NCBI RefSeq assembly: GCF_014197015.1
Contig: NZ_JACIET010000002.1
Location: 62,001-126,000 of the forward strand
Direction: 5' to 3'
Source of the DNA: Niveibacterium umoris
GTDB lineage: Bacteria > Pseudomonadota > Gammaproteobacteria > Burkholderiales > Rhodocyclaceae
Length of the DNA stretch: 64,000 nucleotides
A program made the position numbers and the translations under genes. Every line of letters begins with the position of its first letter. The first letter of the stretch is position 1. The notes under the pieces are model-generated. The model was not told the origin of the DNA and ran no database searches. It was given only the letters and a program-made list of their open reading frames with translations. Positions 63,842 through 64,000 of this stretch are shown one piece after another.

Positions 63842-64000
63842 ACCGCCCCGCCCTCACGCTCATCTGTACCGCCATGTTCTGGGCAGCGATCTGGTGGCCC
63901 TTCCGCTGGCTGCTCGAACACGGGTTGTCTACGCCGCTGGCGAATACGCTGGCCTTCGGCTTCGGCGCGGTGATTGCGCTGGCCTGGTCGCGCGGCCGCC
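63838..64000 (+). CDS. EamA/DMT-type permease, N-terminal fragment (cut by window end)
   Basis: The first 54 residues of a membrane protein overlapping the thiL stop (ATGA). MNRPALTLICTAMFWAAIWW and PLANTLAFGFGAVIALAW look like the first two helices of a drug/metabolite-transporter-superfamily protein. The rest lies beyond the window. Confidence 0.6.
   Translation, partial: MNRPALTLICTAMFWAAIWWPFRWLLEHGLSTPLANTLAFGFGAVIALAWSRGR

Overview
The window looks like about 64 kb of a high-GC betaproteobacterial chromosome, most likely Rhodocyclales or a close relative. That rests on gene content and order: glmU and glmS near each other, torF-like porin-glnK-amtB, ubiK, a PEP-CTERM protein, a cytochrome b561-yceI-yceI set, and Rhodocyclaceae-type small orphans. 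No rRNA, tRNA or CRISPR array was recognised. The genus is an inference.

Region 1 (1-7.0 kb) is a galactan/galactoside utilisation locus: the 3' part of a GH42 beta-galactosidase, a YghZ-type aldo/keto reductase, a LacI-family regulator, two secreted GH53 endo-beta-1,4-galactanases (one a lipoprotein, one with an ordinary signal peptide) and a GcvA-like LysR regulator. The galactanases would cut galactan outside the cytoplasm and the GH42 enzyme would hydrolyse the oligomers.

Region 2 (7.0-22.3 kb) is accessory DNA. It starts with decayed material: an IS21/IstB remnant, a frameshifted GH18-like chitinase pseudogene behind a 12-bp tandem repeat, a DUF1631 gene, an IS3-type transposase remnant and an AT-richer orphan. 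An AraC-type regulator then faces a co-directional cluster: a glycine-zipper protein, an outer-membrane barrel, a serine-type arylsulfatase, a radical-SAM sulfatase maturase, a second outer-membrane protein and a DUF1254/DUF1214 protein. The region stops at glmS. Exactly 24 bp past the glmS stop codon there is a sequence organised like a Tn7 end: a terminal TGT, then TnsB-site-like repeats at the Tn7 spacing. No tns genes and no partner end were found, so this is the relic or glmS-proximal end of a Tn7-like element at its classical attachment site.

Region 3 (22.3-46 kb) is mostly core: glmS, an Lrp regulator, a glmU-solute-binding-GNAT operon, a MaoC/phosphotransacetylase fusion, a DJ-1 protein, uppP, yqiA-rarD, an RNase II-type protein, a TonB-like protein, aroE-mtgA, a methionine gamma-lyase gene divergent from an Lrp regulator, and the nitrogen operon torF-like-glnK-amtB. 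The nitrogen operon has a readable sigma-54 promoter and two NtrC-type sites. It is followed by ubiK and the b561/YceI set.

Region 4 (46-64 kb) begins with a large dipeptide ABC transporter locus (two DppA paralogues, DppB, C, D, F) interspersed with three GNAT genes and a DsrE/YedF-like gene. Then come metK with a terminator-like hairpin in its leader, two LpxL-type acyltransferases, ilvA, a small K+-channel-like gene, more GNATs, thiL and the start of an EamA transporter gene cut by the window end.
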